This document shows positions 9,601 to 17,468 of a stretch of 64,000 nt of DNA, one piece after another (the first letter of the stretch is position 1; every line of letters begins with the position of its first letter). Source of the stretch: Archangium lipolyticum (GTDB lineage Bacteria; Myxococcota; Myxococcia; Myxococcales; Myxococcaceae); the NCBI RefSeq assembly GCF_024623785.1, contig NZ_JANKBZ010000036.1:1-64000 (forward strand), in the 5' to 3' direction. The notes below the pieces were generated by a model that had not been told where the DNA came from, did not search any database, and saw nothing but the letters and a program-made list of their open reading frames with translations. The translations under genes were made by a program, and so were the position numbers.

Positions 9601-10088
9601 ACGCACCCGGCAAGACAGAGGCACAACCAGAGGAGCAGGGGCGGCGACCAGAGGTCGTAGGAATAGATGGGTGGCAGTTCCGGCTCGTTCAGGCCGCGGA
9701 GCGGGTAGATTTGGATGGCCGCCAGCACCGCGACGAGCACGCCAGGGCCAAGCCGCCATGCCAGGGACTTGAGCAGACCCTCGCGAGAGCCGCCATGACA
9801 CGAGTTCCAGGCCAGTCCGGCTCCAATGGAGATTCCCCCGAGGAACAGGTACATCCCGATCCGGGTGAGTGTCCTTCCCTGCACCAGCATCACACCGAAG
9901 CCGGAGCTGACCACCAGCCGCCCCTGGATGAAGAAGTGGGCCCAGAGCAGCACCCACCCCGCGATGACGAGCAGGAGCAGCCCCCAGGCCCGCTCATGGG
10001 AATCCCGTCTCGGCCGGCGGAGGAACCAGAGGCCCTCGAATGCCAGCAGAGCCGCAGTCAGCGCGACGGCGATGGCGCTCTGTCCCAT
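6645..10088 (-). CDS. Large polytopic membrane protein with C-terminal TPR region
   Basis: 1147 residues from the ATG at 10088, preceded by AGAAGGG. The first 430 residues carry about ten hydrophobic helices. After the last one (about 413-430) comes an extra-membrane domain and then tetratricopeptide-like helices from roughly 640, for example AIRVNPRFTLAYYSLGIALQ and AINLDPTNVNAMLRYAYNF. This suggests a membrane scaffold with a protein-binding arm, but no enzyme motif was seen. The last residues (after about PTKPAP) lie on DNA shared with the truncated permease, so the original C-terminus may have been replaced. Specific function unknown. Confidence 0.75.
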   Translation of the reverse strand: MGQSAIAVALTAALLAFEGLWFLRRPRRDSHERAWGLLLLVIAGWVLLWAHFFIQGRLVVSSGFGVMLVQGRTLTRIGMYLFLGGISIGAGLAWNSCHGGSREGLLKSLAWRLGPGVLVAVLAAIQIYPLRGLNEPELPPIYSYDLWSPPLLLWLCLCLAGCVLDLLRVRSLESLAGLAAAFISVLALLSFGRAEFTESTSAYLWHLVWRLCFMLAVPLGLGLWSSLLLRELQRRWAWLRKGRHEALVAISWTIGMGLIGVGLVALSPHLSLHGAGAHPWPFWAALAGMLTLAVVAAARRLRGVELPGLSLPCRRIVMGALLALPWLIAMLLFSSEFGMLFSLAGVLLIAFVLAETLLEGPLFQLFRHWRSSAMKGSPEPGPEGRVTRPRWLTRAGEHLKRGYDWLSARKPLRLLLATLPLTLVLLIAANEVPNAGKTVIEPLMVTGLSAPQEQAQEQALGQTLAESLMSALGDLKWVLQPEVMLQQPGDTHQMKQFGYASDTSGTSAAATQNLVLELSGGIKVPFRMLAAPIQAPVRALLGVNVIRGTLYEEQTRYILLARSSNGESWRVELDKNQLSAEPKLADAVSRLTRDLAFEIISKDPRLKDTGITRSREAIARSREAFESFHQGVESWESFVRTSDYDSLGLAIERFREAIRVNPRFTLAYYSLGIALQTDGQTDQATNAFRTSITLNPQFLPGLVALASMSFHSGPTGFLQRTTVASPPTPEPMMISGKTDARQSEARVLWQRVIQFPGHQLEKTQAYYGLCLLGFNAANAESHADLASQKRLGAYFYCKRAERVYGNLPTTWHIVSDIRESAAHVQGTLGMLFERPQFTKGFDGVRQECPLTDGEQPLPRAFPPWAERSRLLHFREASKYYKGAAARSNDPLRKVSFQCGAARMDYRLGKEAPMMLLSKDASAHVFRADRYGDIVWDWEGIWYDDKSRREMVSRISRIYRAALMEYEQAINLDPTNVNAMLRYAYNFWEWSFRFPHDPLGPSEEEGQLAEEFARRASELSSGSSDKTQWAMAISALGEVFLGRARPLDAIREIEKIEKIDQSKFKHAIFDEFWWDLAQAYRCEAARLEARGGSDEGRIWDLRQRARSLLEQIRQNDQVREDKIFSNGEVPTKPAPVCLQSAGSARGPA

Positions 10089-10220
10089 AAGCGAACCCTT
10101 CTGCGGGTATACATGCAGTATGCCTGGACGCATTCCGCCCCGTGGCCTCACAGGAAGGAATGCCGGAGCCGGGAGACGGCGGAGGAGCCCAGCGCCAAGA
10201 TGTCGCACTCGGTTCGTTTG

Positions 10221-10400
10221 TTACCGGTGCGCTACGTCCGAATCGAAGATCACAGTCTCCTGGCCAACCTCCACTTCGCCGTACCTGAGATCACCGGCGC
10301 GTTCGTAGACGTGCAGGACGGCACCGGTGGAAGCCAGCTGTGTGTCGACAAGCCGGAAGGCCCCAGGGGTCGTGCCTTCGCCGAACAGGCGCTTGCCGGT
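10221..10400 (-). pseudogene. C-terminal piece of a dihydrofolate reductase-family (RibD-like) protein
   Basis: About 59 codons before the stop encode KRLFGEGTTPGAFRLVDTQ and then STGAVLHVYERAGDLRYGE, the end of the small 'dihydrofolate reductase family' proteins of about 180-200 residues. Everything N-terminal to KRLFGEG is replaced by the 318-bp repeat, which begins at 10401. It is therefore a 5'-truncated relic, cut at the same repeat end as the AraC fragment at 4512. Confidence 0.65.
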
Positions 10401-10718
10401 GCTCCCCCAAGCAGGAGAGGAGGGAGCGAGGGTGGCAGCCCAGGCAGAGGTCAGCAAGGAGCCAAAGAAGGAGAGGACACCGCGAGTGGACTGTGCGCAG
10501 CAGCTGCGCAGGGGACTGCCCAGCACGCGTGGTGTTGAGCCTCGAGCCGTCACGCCGCCAAAGACACCCACGCCCCTGCTGCCTCCCCCTGGGGGGCCAC
10601 CTGGGCCGGCGTGTGCCTGAAGGGACTGTAGCGCCTCTGCACCGGCACGGCGCACAGCCCGCGTGGCACCCGGCAGCAGCCCTCCTCGACCCCTTGGCTC
10701 CAGCCCTCTCCCTCAACA
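10401..10718 (+). repeat. Dispersed 318-bp repeat, copy B
   Basis: This is the ungapped partner of 4628-4945 in the same orientation. The identity drops at both ends: reductase relic DNA lies on the left, unrelated DNA on the right. The shared, precise left boundary next to two different interrupted genes is the best evidence that the repeat is a unit that moves or recombines. Confidence 0.75.
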
Positions 10719-10918
10719 GCAGCTGGCAGGAGCCGCTGCCCGCGTACTGCAACTGAACGCCGCTGGTCTGGACGCCGATCGCGGAGCGCGGCACAGCCGC
10801 TCCACCTCGCCTTGTGTGGGCGGCGGCAACGGTTCAAAGAGCACGCTGCCCTCTCCCTGCACGAAACGTCCGTCCCGTGGGTCCCCGAAGTCGTGGAGCA
10901 CCTCGCCGGACAACATAA

Positions 10919-10960
10919 TGTGAGCACACCTCACATTCATGTGATACAACCTCACATTCA
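10919..10960 (+). promoter_or_regulatory. Tandem 21-bp operator-like repeat upstream of the hydrolase gene
   Basis: Two exactly adjacent 21-bp units, each TGTGA-N7-TCACA followed by TTCA. The units differ only in the spacer (GCACACC versus TACAACC). The 21-bp period is two helix turns, so two dimers would bind on one DNA face. The half-sites look like a CRP/FNR-type motif, but with a 7-nt rather than the usual 6-nt gap. The region starts 76 nt before the hydrolase start codon, which suits promoter control. The identity of the binding protein is unknown. Confidence 0.6.
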
Positions 10961-10994
10961 TGCGTGTCGCCACACGCTTGTCCGGAGGGGTGCC

Positions 10995-12080
10995 GTGAAG
11001 AAGACGCTGATGCTGATGCTGGCCGTGTCCTGGATGTGCGCATGCGCGCAGGTCGCGAGGCCAGCGGGACAGTGGGCCGTTGGTTCGCGCACCTGGGTGG
11101 CGGCGCACGAGCCCGAGGTGCTCGACGTGCTCGCCGACGCTCCCGGCACCGTGCGGAAGCTGCCGGTGAAGGCGTATTTCCCCGTCGACGGGAAGGCGGG
11201 AGAGCTGTCGGACAACACCACCTACACGCCCGCGGGCAACCCGGTGCTGGTCTTCGTGCATGGCACGGGCAGCGAGCTCGACGCCCATTCCTACCTCGCC
11301 GAGGAGCTGGCGAGCCGCGGATGGGTGGTGTTGACCGCGGCGCACCCGGGCCTCGCGCGCACCGCCGACTACCCGAAGGACCCGAGCAGAGGGCCGTCGA
11401 AGAAGCTGCAGGAGCTCCTCGCGAAGAGCGCCTTCGGAGACCCCTTCGTCCGCGACGCGGTCGAGCTGCTCGAGAGCGACGTGCGGCTCATGGTCAGGTC
11501 CGCGGCGGCCGAGCTGCCGGGACTCTCCCTCGACCGGATCTCCTATGGCGGACACTCCATGGGAGCCGTCGTCACCATGGGCCTCTGCCGGGAGCCCGAG
11601 TCGAACTGCGCTGCCTTCGTGAACCTCGACGGCCCGCCGCTGGCCGACCTGGCCGACGCGGGTGAGGGCTCCTCACGCATCGAGCCCAGGCCGGTAACGA
11701 AGCCGATGCTGATCGTCACCTCCGAGCTGATGACCACCGGGGAGAAGACGAAGGACCTGTGGGCATCGATCGACGCGCAGGCGCGGCTCGGTGACGCGCC
11801 CATGCTCTCGGCTCGGCTGTTGAAGGCCGGCCACCTGGATCTCTCCGATGCGCCGATGGACATGGGCCATGTGCTCATCGGCCTGCTGTTCGGAGAGGGA
11901 GCGGCGGGCAGCATCGATCCCGTGCGCGCCGTCGACTCCACCAAGGCCGTGGTGGCCCGCTTCCTCGAGCGGTACGGCCACTGCGATGCGCGGGCCGACG
12001 TGCTCCAGGAGGTCCGCGCGTGGCCCGAGCTCGAGGTGCGTGACGCCCGGCGGCTCGACGAACCCCCCACCTGTCCCTGA
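10995..12080 (+). CDS. Exported alpha/beta hydrolase (PAF-acetylhydrolase/chlorophyllase-like)
   Basis: 361 residues from GTG at 10995, chosen because CCGGAGGGG lies at ribosome-site distance and the N-terminus (KKTLMLMLAVSWMCACAQ) is an export signal, possibly with a poor lipobox. The fold shows the oxyanion strand VLVFVHGTG and the nucleophile elbow GGHSMGAV with Ser188; a late His in KAGHLDLSD fits the catalytic histidine. The arrangement resembles esterases that cut small esters or phospholipid acyl groups. The substrate cannot be told. It is preceded by a tandem operator and converges on a TetR gene, so local control by that TetR is possible but not shown. Confidence 0.75.
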   Translation: MKKTLMLMLAVSWMCACAQVARPAGQWAVGSRTWVAAHEPEVLDVLADAPGTVRKLPVKAYFPVDGKAGELSDNTTYTPAGNPVLVFVHGTGSELDAHSYLAEELASRGWVVLTAAHPGLARTADYPKDPSRGPSKKLQELLAKSAFGDPFVRDAVELLESDVRLMVRSAAAELPGLSLDRISYGGHSMGAVVTMGLCREPESNCAAFVNLDGPPLADLADAGEGSSRIEPRPVTKPMLIVTSELMTTGEKTKDLWASIDAQARLGDAPMLSARLLKAGHLDLSDAPMDMGHVLIGLLFGEGAAGSIDPVRAVDSTKAVVARFLERYGHCDARADVLQEVRAWPELEVRDARRLDEPPTCP

Positions 12081-12100
12081 GCGGCTCGCCGGGCTCAGGG
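12075..12100. terminator. Hairpin between convergent genes
   Basis: CCCTGAGC and GCTCAGGG form a perfect 8-bp stem with a GC-rich loop, overlapping the ends of the two convergent genes. No T-run follows, so it could stop transcription from both sides only weakly or with help from other factors. Confidence 0.4.
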
Positions 12101-12727
12101 GCGGCGCGGCCCGGGCGCCAGCGTGGCTTCGAGCCCCTGGCCGAGAACCCCCGTCACCTCGAAGGCGAGGCGCTCGGCCGTTGCTCCGTCGACCTCGCCC
12201 AACAGGCCATCGACGAGCATCCGCGCCAACCCGAAGACGAGCGCCTGAGCCGCCAGATGCGCGGCGCTGCGAGCCGTCACCTCGGCGCTCACGGACGCCG
12301 CGGAGCCGCCGAACGCGGCCTCCATCGCCTTGCGAGCCCCCGTGTTGAGGCTGGCCACCAACTCGGACTCCTGGAGGGTCTCGGCGCGCGTCAGGATCCG
12401 GAAGTAACCCGGCTCCTCGACGGCGAAGCGCACGTAGGCCATGGCTCCCCGGCGTTGGGCCTCCCCGGGATCGGTCTCACCCGCGGTCGCGGCCTGCATG
12501 CGCGCGATCAGCCGGCGGGCGCCCTCTTCCGCCACGGCGACGAGCAGGGCCTGGCGTGAGGGGAAATGGCGGAAGGGCGCCGTGCCCGAAACGCCAGTCT
12601 TGCGCGCCAGTGTCGACAGCAGGACCGCGTCGACTCCTTCACGAGCCGCGAGCTCGACCGCTGCCTCCATCAGCGCGGTGCGGAGGTCTCCGTGGTGGTA
12701 CTGGGAGCGGGATTTGCGCTTCGCCAT
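12095..12727 (-). CDS. TetR/AcrR family transcriptional regulator
   Basis: 210 residues. An N-terminal DNA-binding domain covers about residues 10-60 (YHHGDLRTALMEAAVELAAR, then VLLSTLARKTGVSGTAPFRHF). The C-terminal ligand domain resembles the WHG/TetR_C_33 class, with the motif AMAYVRFAVEEPGYFRILT. Such proteins are usually repressors released by a small ligand. The gene converges on the hydrolase gene, and its own promoter faces the DNRLRE relic, so its target is not obvious from position. Confidence 0.85.
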   Translation of the reverse strand: MAKRKSRSQYHHGDLRTALMEAAVELAAREGVDAVLLSTLARKTGVSGTAPFRHFPSRQALLVAVAEEGARRLIARMQAATAGETDPGEAQRRGAMAYVRFAVEEPGYFRILTRAETLQESELVASLNTGARKAMEAAFGGSAASVSAEVTARSAAHLAAQALVFGLARMLVDGLLGEVDGATAERLAFEVTGVLGQGLEATLAPGPRRP

Positions 12728-12814
12728 CGTCGGTGGGCGACCCTAGCACTTCTGGAGGCAGGATCTGCCCAGGGGCACCGGGGCCAGCTTCGCAGGCCGC
12801 GTCGGCGCCCGGGT

Positions 12815-13079
12815 GAATGTGCTCGTCAGTCAGGCCGGCTGCCAGCGGGTGGCCCGTGGCAGCCGGCCAGTAGTAGACGAGCAGTCGCGGCCAGCGGGCC
12901 GTGGTGTTGGTGTACTCGCGCGAGTCGTACACCGAGCGGCTTCCCGGGGAGTCGAGCTTGAAGGAGATGACCCCCTCCGAGGCCAGCGCCTGCTGCGCGG
13001 GCGCCACCAGCTTCGGGCTCGCGTTGACGCCCACCTGCGTCGTGTACTGGTCCGCTCCTCCCTGCGAAGCCGGGGGGAC
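12815..13079 (-). pseudogene. Remnant of a DNRLRE-type (CBM96-like) domain
   Basis: Starting just after the stop of the trehalose gene, the minus strand encodes about 85 protein-like codons without a start: ALASEGVISFKLDS, VYDSREYTNTTARWPRLLVYY. The S-R-E...RP.L.V pattern is the hallmark end of DNRLRE beta-sandwich domains found in secreted proteins of myxobacteria. The N-terminal part of the protein is missing and no ribosome site is present, so this is a decayed gene tail. Confidence 0.5.
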
Positions 13080-15350
13080 TCAGCCCACGCGCTGTCCCCC
13101 TCCGGGGACGAGGTTCAGCCCCCGGCCGGGCAGCCGCACGTTGAGCCTGTCCCTCTGGCGCAGCCGGGCCGCGTCCACCAGCATCCGCCCCGCCCAGCGG
13201 TACACGTTGAACTCGGCCACGAAGGCGCGCAGCGAGCGCATGCGCGCGGCCTGCTCCTCCCGGGGCATCTCCACCGCGGCGAGGATGGCGGCGCTCGCTT
13301 CCTCCAGGTCATACGGATTGACGATGAGCGCCTCGGTGAGCTCGCGCGCCGCCCCGGTGAAGTGGCTGAGCACGAGCACGCCCTGCTCGTCCTCGCGCGC
13401 GGCGATGAACTCCTTGGCCACCAGGTTCATCCCGTCGTGCAGCGAGGACACGTAGCAGAAGTCCGCCGCGCGGTAGTAGCGGAACACCGAGAGCGGCTCG
13501 TGGTGGGCGCGCAGCAGGATGATGGGGCGGTAGTTGCCAGTGCCGAAGCGCTGGTTGATGCGCTCGGTGAGCGCCTCCACGCTGGCGTTGAGCTGGCGGT
13601 AGCGCTCGATGACGGTGCGGCTGGGCGCGGCGAGCTGCACGAAGGTGAGCCGGCCGCGCAGGTGGGGGGCGCGCTCCAGCGTGCGCTCCACCGCGAGCAG
13701 CCGCTCTTCAATGCCCTTGGTGTAGTCCAGCCGGTCCACGCCCACGCCGAGCAGCGTGTCCGGAGGCAGTCCGAGCTCGGCCAGTACGGAGGCGCGGCAC
13801 TCGCGCACGGGGGGCGTGGCCTGGGCCCACTGGCTCGGCCACTCGATGGAGATGGGGTAGGGGCGCACGAGGCTCTGCCGCTTGCGGTGCACCACGGCGT
13901 TCTGCTCCCGGTCCAGCCGCGCCTCCAGGAAGCGGTCCACCGCGTCCAGGAAGTTGTTGCAGTGCGCCTGGGTGTGGAAGCCCAGGATGCTCGCGCCGAG
14001 CATTCCCTCCAGCAGCTCCACGCGCCAGGGGCAGATGCCGAAGCGCTCCGAGTTGGGCCAGGGGATGTGCCAGAAGGTGATGATGGTGGCGCGGGGCAGC
14101 CGCTCGCGAATCATCCGGGGCGCGAGCGCGAAGTGGTAGTCCTGCACGAGGATGACGGGGTCCTCTCCCTCCACCTCCTCGCAGACGGCGTCGGCGAAGC
14201 GGCGGTTGACCTCGCGGTAGTGCCGCCAGTCCTCGGCGCGGAAGAGGGGGCGCGTATCGGCGATGTGGCACAGCGGCCAGAGGCCCTCGTTGGCGAAGCC
14301 GTAGTAGTAGCCCTGCTCCTCCTCCTTCGACAGCCACACGCGCCGAAGCGTGTAGGACTGCTCGCCCGGAGGCACGCGCACGCGGCCGTGCGCATCCGCC
14401 GTCTCGTGGTCCGCGCTGCCGCTGCCATGCGCCACCCACACGCCGGAGCACGCGCGCATCACCGGCTCGAGCGCGGTGACGAGCCCGCTGGCCGGGTGCG
14501 ACACCTGGATGCTGCCGTCCGGGGCGCGCTGGTGGATGTAGGGCTCGCGGTTGGCCACGATGATGACGCGCTCGCCACTCAAGTGCCGCGTCAGCGTGCT
14601 CTTGAGCCGGTTGGCCGTCCACGTGCCGCCCTCGCCCTCCTGCTCCTTCTCCTGGTGCAGCCGCTCCACCAGCTCGCGCACGTCCGCGAGGATGGGCTGG
14701 AACTCGCGCGCGGAGCCCTGCTGGCCCTCTCCCTGTAGCAGCCGCCGCAGTTGCTCGCTCCACCCGCGCCAGGAGATGCGCGCCGCGATGAGCGTCACCA
14801 CCGGGGCCGCGATGGCCAGGATGGCGAAGGCCGCGAGCAGGAAGGCCTGCGTCGTCCCCTCTCGCCGCTCCACCCAGCTCAGGTCGTGCACGAGAATGAC
14901 GTAGCCCCGCACGCGCGAGCCCTCCAGCAGTGGCACCACGTTGGTCTGCACCTCGCCGCCCTTGAGCCGGGTGCGCACGGCGAAGGGGGTGGGCTCCCCG
15001 GAGTCCCTACGCTCCGGCCCCGCCAGGGAGCTCCGGTCGCCACACCCGAGCGTCCCCGGATACTCGGGCGTGCTGGCCAGGCGGTGCGGGCTCGCGTCAC
15101 AGATGGCGGCGGCCATGATGCGCTCGTCCCGGGTCAGCTCCCCCAGCAGCCGCGCGAGGCCCTCCCCATCCCCCAGGGCCATGCGCTCGAGCAACGAGTC
15201 GCGGGCGCCACTCACCGCCAGTTCCGCCCTCAACCGCATGTCCTTTTCGAACCAGGCCCGGGTGGTACTGCCCACCGCGAACAGCGCCACCCCGGTGAGG
15301 ACGGCGAGACCCACCACCAGTGCGATGATGAACCGTACGGAGCGTGTCAT
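13080..15350 (-). CDS. otsA: Membrane-tethered trehalose-6-phosphate synthase (GT20)
   Basis: 756 residues. ATG 15350 has an AAGGAGG site. The C-terminal 480 residues are a GT20 glycosyltransferase: IIVANREPYIH, the QDYHFALAPRMIR block, FWHIPWPNSERFG (near 426-438), GVDRLDYTKGIEER, LRAHHEPLSVFRYYRAADFCYVSS and the HDGMNLVAKEFIA sugar-nucleotide block. It should join UDP-glucose to glucose-6-phosphate. Unusually, it begins with a sensor-like module: a membrane helix (7-28), an extracytoplasmic loop of about 135 residues, a second helix (168-190) and a HAMP-like linker. No trehalose phosphatase is adjacent. The module suggests control by an envelope signal (inference). Confidence 0.88.
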   Translation of the reverse strand: MTRSVRFIIALVVGLAVLTGVALFAVGSTTRAWFEKDMRLRAELAVSGARDSLLERMALGDGEGLARLLGELTRDERIMAAAICDASPHRLASTPEYPGTLGCGDRSSLAGPERRDSGEPTPFAVRTRLKGGEVQTNVVPLLEGSRVRGYVILVHDLSWVERREGTTQAFLLAAFAILAIAAPVVTLIAARISWRGWSEQLRRLLQGEGQQGSAREFQPILADVRELVERLHQEKEQEGEGGTWTANRLKSTLTRHLSGERVIIVANREPYIHQRAPDGSIQVSHPASGLVTALEPVMRACSGVWVAHGSGSADHETADAHGRVRVPPGEQSYTLRRVWLSKEEEQGYYYGFANEGLWPLCHIADTRPLFRAEDWRHYREVNRRFADAVCEEVEGEDPVILVQDYHFALAPRMIRERLPRATIITFWHIPWPNSERFGICPWRVELLEGMLGASILGFHTQAHCNNFLDAVDRFLEARLDREQNAVVHRKRQSLVRPYPISIEWPSQWAQATPPVRECRASVLAELGLPPDTLLGVGVDRLDYTKGIEERLLAVERTLERAPHLRGRLTFVQLAAPSRTVIERYRQLNASVEALTERINQRFGTGNYRPIILLRAHHEPLSVFRYYRAADFCYVSSLHDGMNLVAKEFIAAREDEQGVLVLSHFTGAARELTEALIVNPYDLEEASAAILAAVEMPREEQAARMRSLRAFVAEFNVYRWAGRMLVDAARLRQRDRLNVRLPGRGLNLVPGGGQRVG

Positions 15351-15473
15351 TCCAGGGCCTCCTTGGCAGATGATAAGTACCCACTTAACATGTGCCGCAC
15401 CGCGGGGATACCCCTGGGGCTCCAACGACAGTGCAATGCGTCAGTTGTCCGACGGGCAGCTGGAGGAGTGGTG

Positions 15474-15755
15474 ATGAGCGTCCAAGAGAACAGTGCTCCC
15501 TTGATGGTGCCCGCGGGGCAACCGCGCGCCCATGAAACACTGCTGGAGCGGTACCTGAACCTGCTCCGGGACGACCCGCACATTCTCGCGGCCACGGCCC
15601 AGCCCAGCCGGGAGCACACGTTGCAGTGGGCGGCCGATGAGCTGCGGCTCACAGCGTCCACGCTGCGCGGCGCCACGCGGGAGGACGCCGAGTACGAACT
15701 GGAGCGCGTGCTTCACGAGGTCCGAGAGCGGTTGGGCCTGGCTTGGGGGCGCTGA
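15474..15755 (+). CDS. Small conserved-looking cytoplasmic protein, unknown
   Basis: 93 residues. ATG 15474 follows GGAGGAG at a good distance. The protein has no membrane segment; most of it is amphipathic helix, ending in EDAEYELERVLHEVRERLG. It is divergent from the trehalose synthase gene, with about 120 nt between starts that must hold both promoters. No family recognised. Confidence 0.6.
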   Translation: MSVQENSAPLMVPAGQPRAHETLLERYLNLLRDDPHILAATAQPSREHTLQWAADELRLTASTLRGATREDAEYELERVLHEVRERLGLAWGR

Positions 15756-15815
15756 CGCAGGCCTCCAGAGGCAAGGGCCCTCAGCTCCGGACGGGCACCT
15801 GGTAGCGCTCCGAGG

Positions 15816-15993
15816 GATTGTGCTCGCGCGTGGTGGACAACGATGACGTGCTGCACCGCCTCACCGTGCCGGTGCTCGTGTCCCACGGGCTGGAGGACCG
15901 GGTGGTGCTCCCCGAGTCCAGGTGTCGCTCTATCCGGGCATCGGCCACTCGGCCCTTCTGGGCGGATGCGCGACCTCGGTGAACTGCAAGTGG
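15816..15993 (+). pseudogene. Frameshifted tail of an alpha/beta hydrolase
   Basis: The fragment DNDDVLHRLTVPVLVSHGLED reads as the strand-6 region carrying the catalytic Asp. After a frame change, VSLYPGIGHS carries the catalytic His region, and after another, PFWADAR. This order is the normal end of small hydrolases such as proline iminopeptidase-like enzymes. At least two frameshifts and a missing N-terminus mark it as decayed. Confidence 0.6.
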
Positions 15994-15996
15994 GAC

Positions 15997-17121
15997 CTAT
16001 TCGTCCCGCAGGGCCGAGGTGAGGTCTGCCCAGAGCTCCTCGACGTTCTCGATTCCGACGCTCAATCTGAGGAGAGAGGGGGGCAAGTGCTCCTGGCCGG
16101 GGATGCCTGCACGGCGCTCAATCGTCGACTCGACGGCCCCCAGGCTGGTGGCGTGTTGAATGAGCCTGACCCGCGAACACACCGCGTCGGCCGCCGCGGC
16201 GTCGCCGCGAACGTCGAACGAGATGATGGTGCCGAAGCCTTTCAGCTGAGCGCGCGCGATCGAGTGTGTCGGGTGGCTGCTCAGTCCCGGGTACCGGGTA
16301 TGGGCGACACGAGGATGTGCCTGCAGGCGCTCCGCGAGGACCATGGCGTTGGCCTGGGCTCGCTCGAGCCTGAGCGCCATCGTGCGTGCGCCACGCACCG
16401 CGAGGTATGACTCGAGTGCGCCGGGCGTGGCTCCGTTCAACTCACGCGAGCGCCGCAGGGCCGCGCGGAGGTCGTCGCGCCTCACGGTGACCACCCCGGA
16501 GAGGAGATCTGAGTGCCCCCCGATGAACTTGGTGGCCGACTGGAAGGAGACGTCAGCGCCCAGGTCGAGCGGCCGCTGATTCAGGGAGGTCGCGAACGTA
16601 TTGTCGACTGCCACGAGGGCAGTTGGCTTTCGGGCGGCCGAACAGATGGCGCGCACGTCGGCCACGGCCAGCAACGGATTCGACGGAGACTCCAGCCAGA
16701 TGAGGTCTGCGTCCGCGCAGGCCCGTTTCCATCCCTCCGTATCGTCGACCGCCAGTCTGCGGAGACTCCAGAGGCCCTTTTGCCTCCCGGACTCAGCGAG
16801 CCCGACCACGCCCTGATAGCAATCGTCCGGGATGACGACCTGCGACCCGACGCGCAGTTGGTCGAAGATCGCGGCGACGCCGGCCATGCCCGAGGCGAAC
16901 GCGACGGCATGACCTCCTTCCAAGAGCCCGACTATCTCCTCGAGCGCCTCCCACGTGGGCGTGCCGTCGTCTCGTGCGTAGGCGCGTTCGGTACCGAGGA
17001 CGAAATTCGAGGCTGGAACGGGTGGCCGGTTCAGCGGCGCCCCAGGGCGTCGGTCGCGTCCTGCCGCGACGAGCAGTGACTCGGCTGATGAGATCCCCGC
17101 GAGATGTAGGTCCGTGCTCAT
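15997..17121 (-). CDS. Cys/Met-metabolism PLP-dependent enzyme (cystathionine gamma-synthase/lyase type)
   Basis: 374 residues from ATG 17121; an in-frame GTG at 17127 is the alternative, and neither has a strong ribosome site. The PLP lysine is K198 in FQSATKFIGGHSDLLSG, with the phosphate-binding FASGMAGVAA region near 77 and VDNTFAT near 173. The closing block LRLSVGIENVEELWADL is typical of the family. Members make or split cystathionine or release methanethiol or H2S from Met/Cys. Motifs visible by eye do not separate these activities. The gene stands alone. Confidence 0.82.
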   Translation of the reverse strand: MSTDLHLAGISSAESLLVAAGRDRRPGAPLNRPPVPASNFVLGTERAYARDDGTPTWEALEEIVGLLEGGHAVAFASGMAGVAAIFDQLRVGSQVVIPDDCYQGVVGLAESGRQKGLWSLRRLAVDDTEGWKRACADADLIWLESPSNPLLAVADVRAICSAARKPTALVAVDNTFATSLNQRPLDLGADVSFQSATKFIGGHSDLLSGVVTVRRDDLRAALRRSRELNGATPGALESYLAVRGARTMALRLERAQANAMVLAERLQAHPRVAHTRYPGLSSHPTHSIARAQLKGFGTIISFDVRGDAAAADAVCSRVRLIQHATSLGAVESTIERRAGIPGQEHLPPSLLRLSVGIENVEELWADLTSALRDE

Positions 17122-17468
17122 GCTCACGAAGGTATACTGCGGTCGTCAGGAGATGCAGTAGCCCCCGTTTCGGAAGGATGGCGACGGGCGGAGGTGGGTC
17201 TGACATTTCGGACGGGCAAGACCAGCTCCATCCTTCCGCTCGTCCACGCGTGCTCTCCCTGGCCTCCCTGTCTGCCCCAAGGCCTGGCGAGCTTCTTCGC
17301 ATGGAGCCTTGTGAATCGCCTTACATCCATCTGGTCAAGCGGCTCACAGCGTCCTCGCAACGCATTGGGCAGAGTGGCCTCACCTCCACACGGTAGCGGT
17401 TCCGCCCCTTGAAGGACTCTCGCGGCGGCGGCCGGGTGCGCACGGGTTCCCCCTGGGGCGTGGGGGGG
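17122..17468. other. Intergenic stretch, no gene seen
   Basis: It separates the PLP enzyme start from the end of the lipoprotein gene upstream on the same strand. Short frames are present on both strands but none has a ribosome site or recognisable protein. It should hold the promoter of the PLP enzyme; no operator or riboswitch pattern was recognised. Confidence 0.5.

Noticed and set aside
8202..10538. Plus-strand frame of 778 codons
   Set aside because: It lies opposite the membrane/TPR gene and repeat copy B; composition is Glu/Gln/Arg-rich without motifs, so it is a shadow.
10919..10960. Canonical CRP sites
   Set aside because: The half-sites match but the gap is 7 nt, not 6, and a CRP-family protein is not in the window; kept only as an unassigned operator.
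12813..14738. Plus-strand frame of 641 codons
   Set aside because: Antisense to the trehalose synthase; His/Val/Ala-rich shadow without motifs or ribosome site.
13080..17121. Trehalose biosynthesis operon
   Set aside because: No trehalose phosphatase or other sugar enzyme is adjacent; the neighbours are relics, a small unknown gene and a PLP enzyme.
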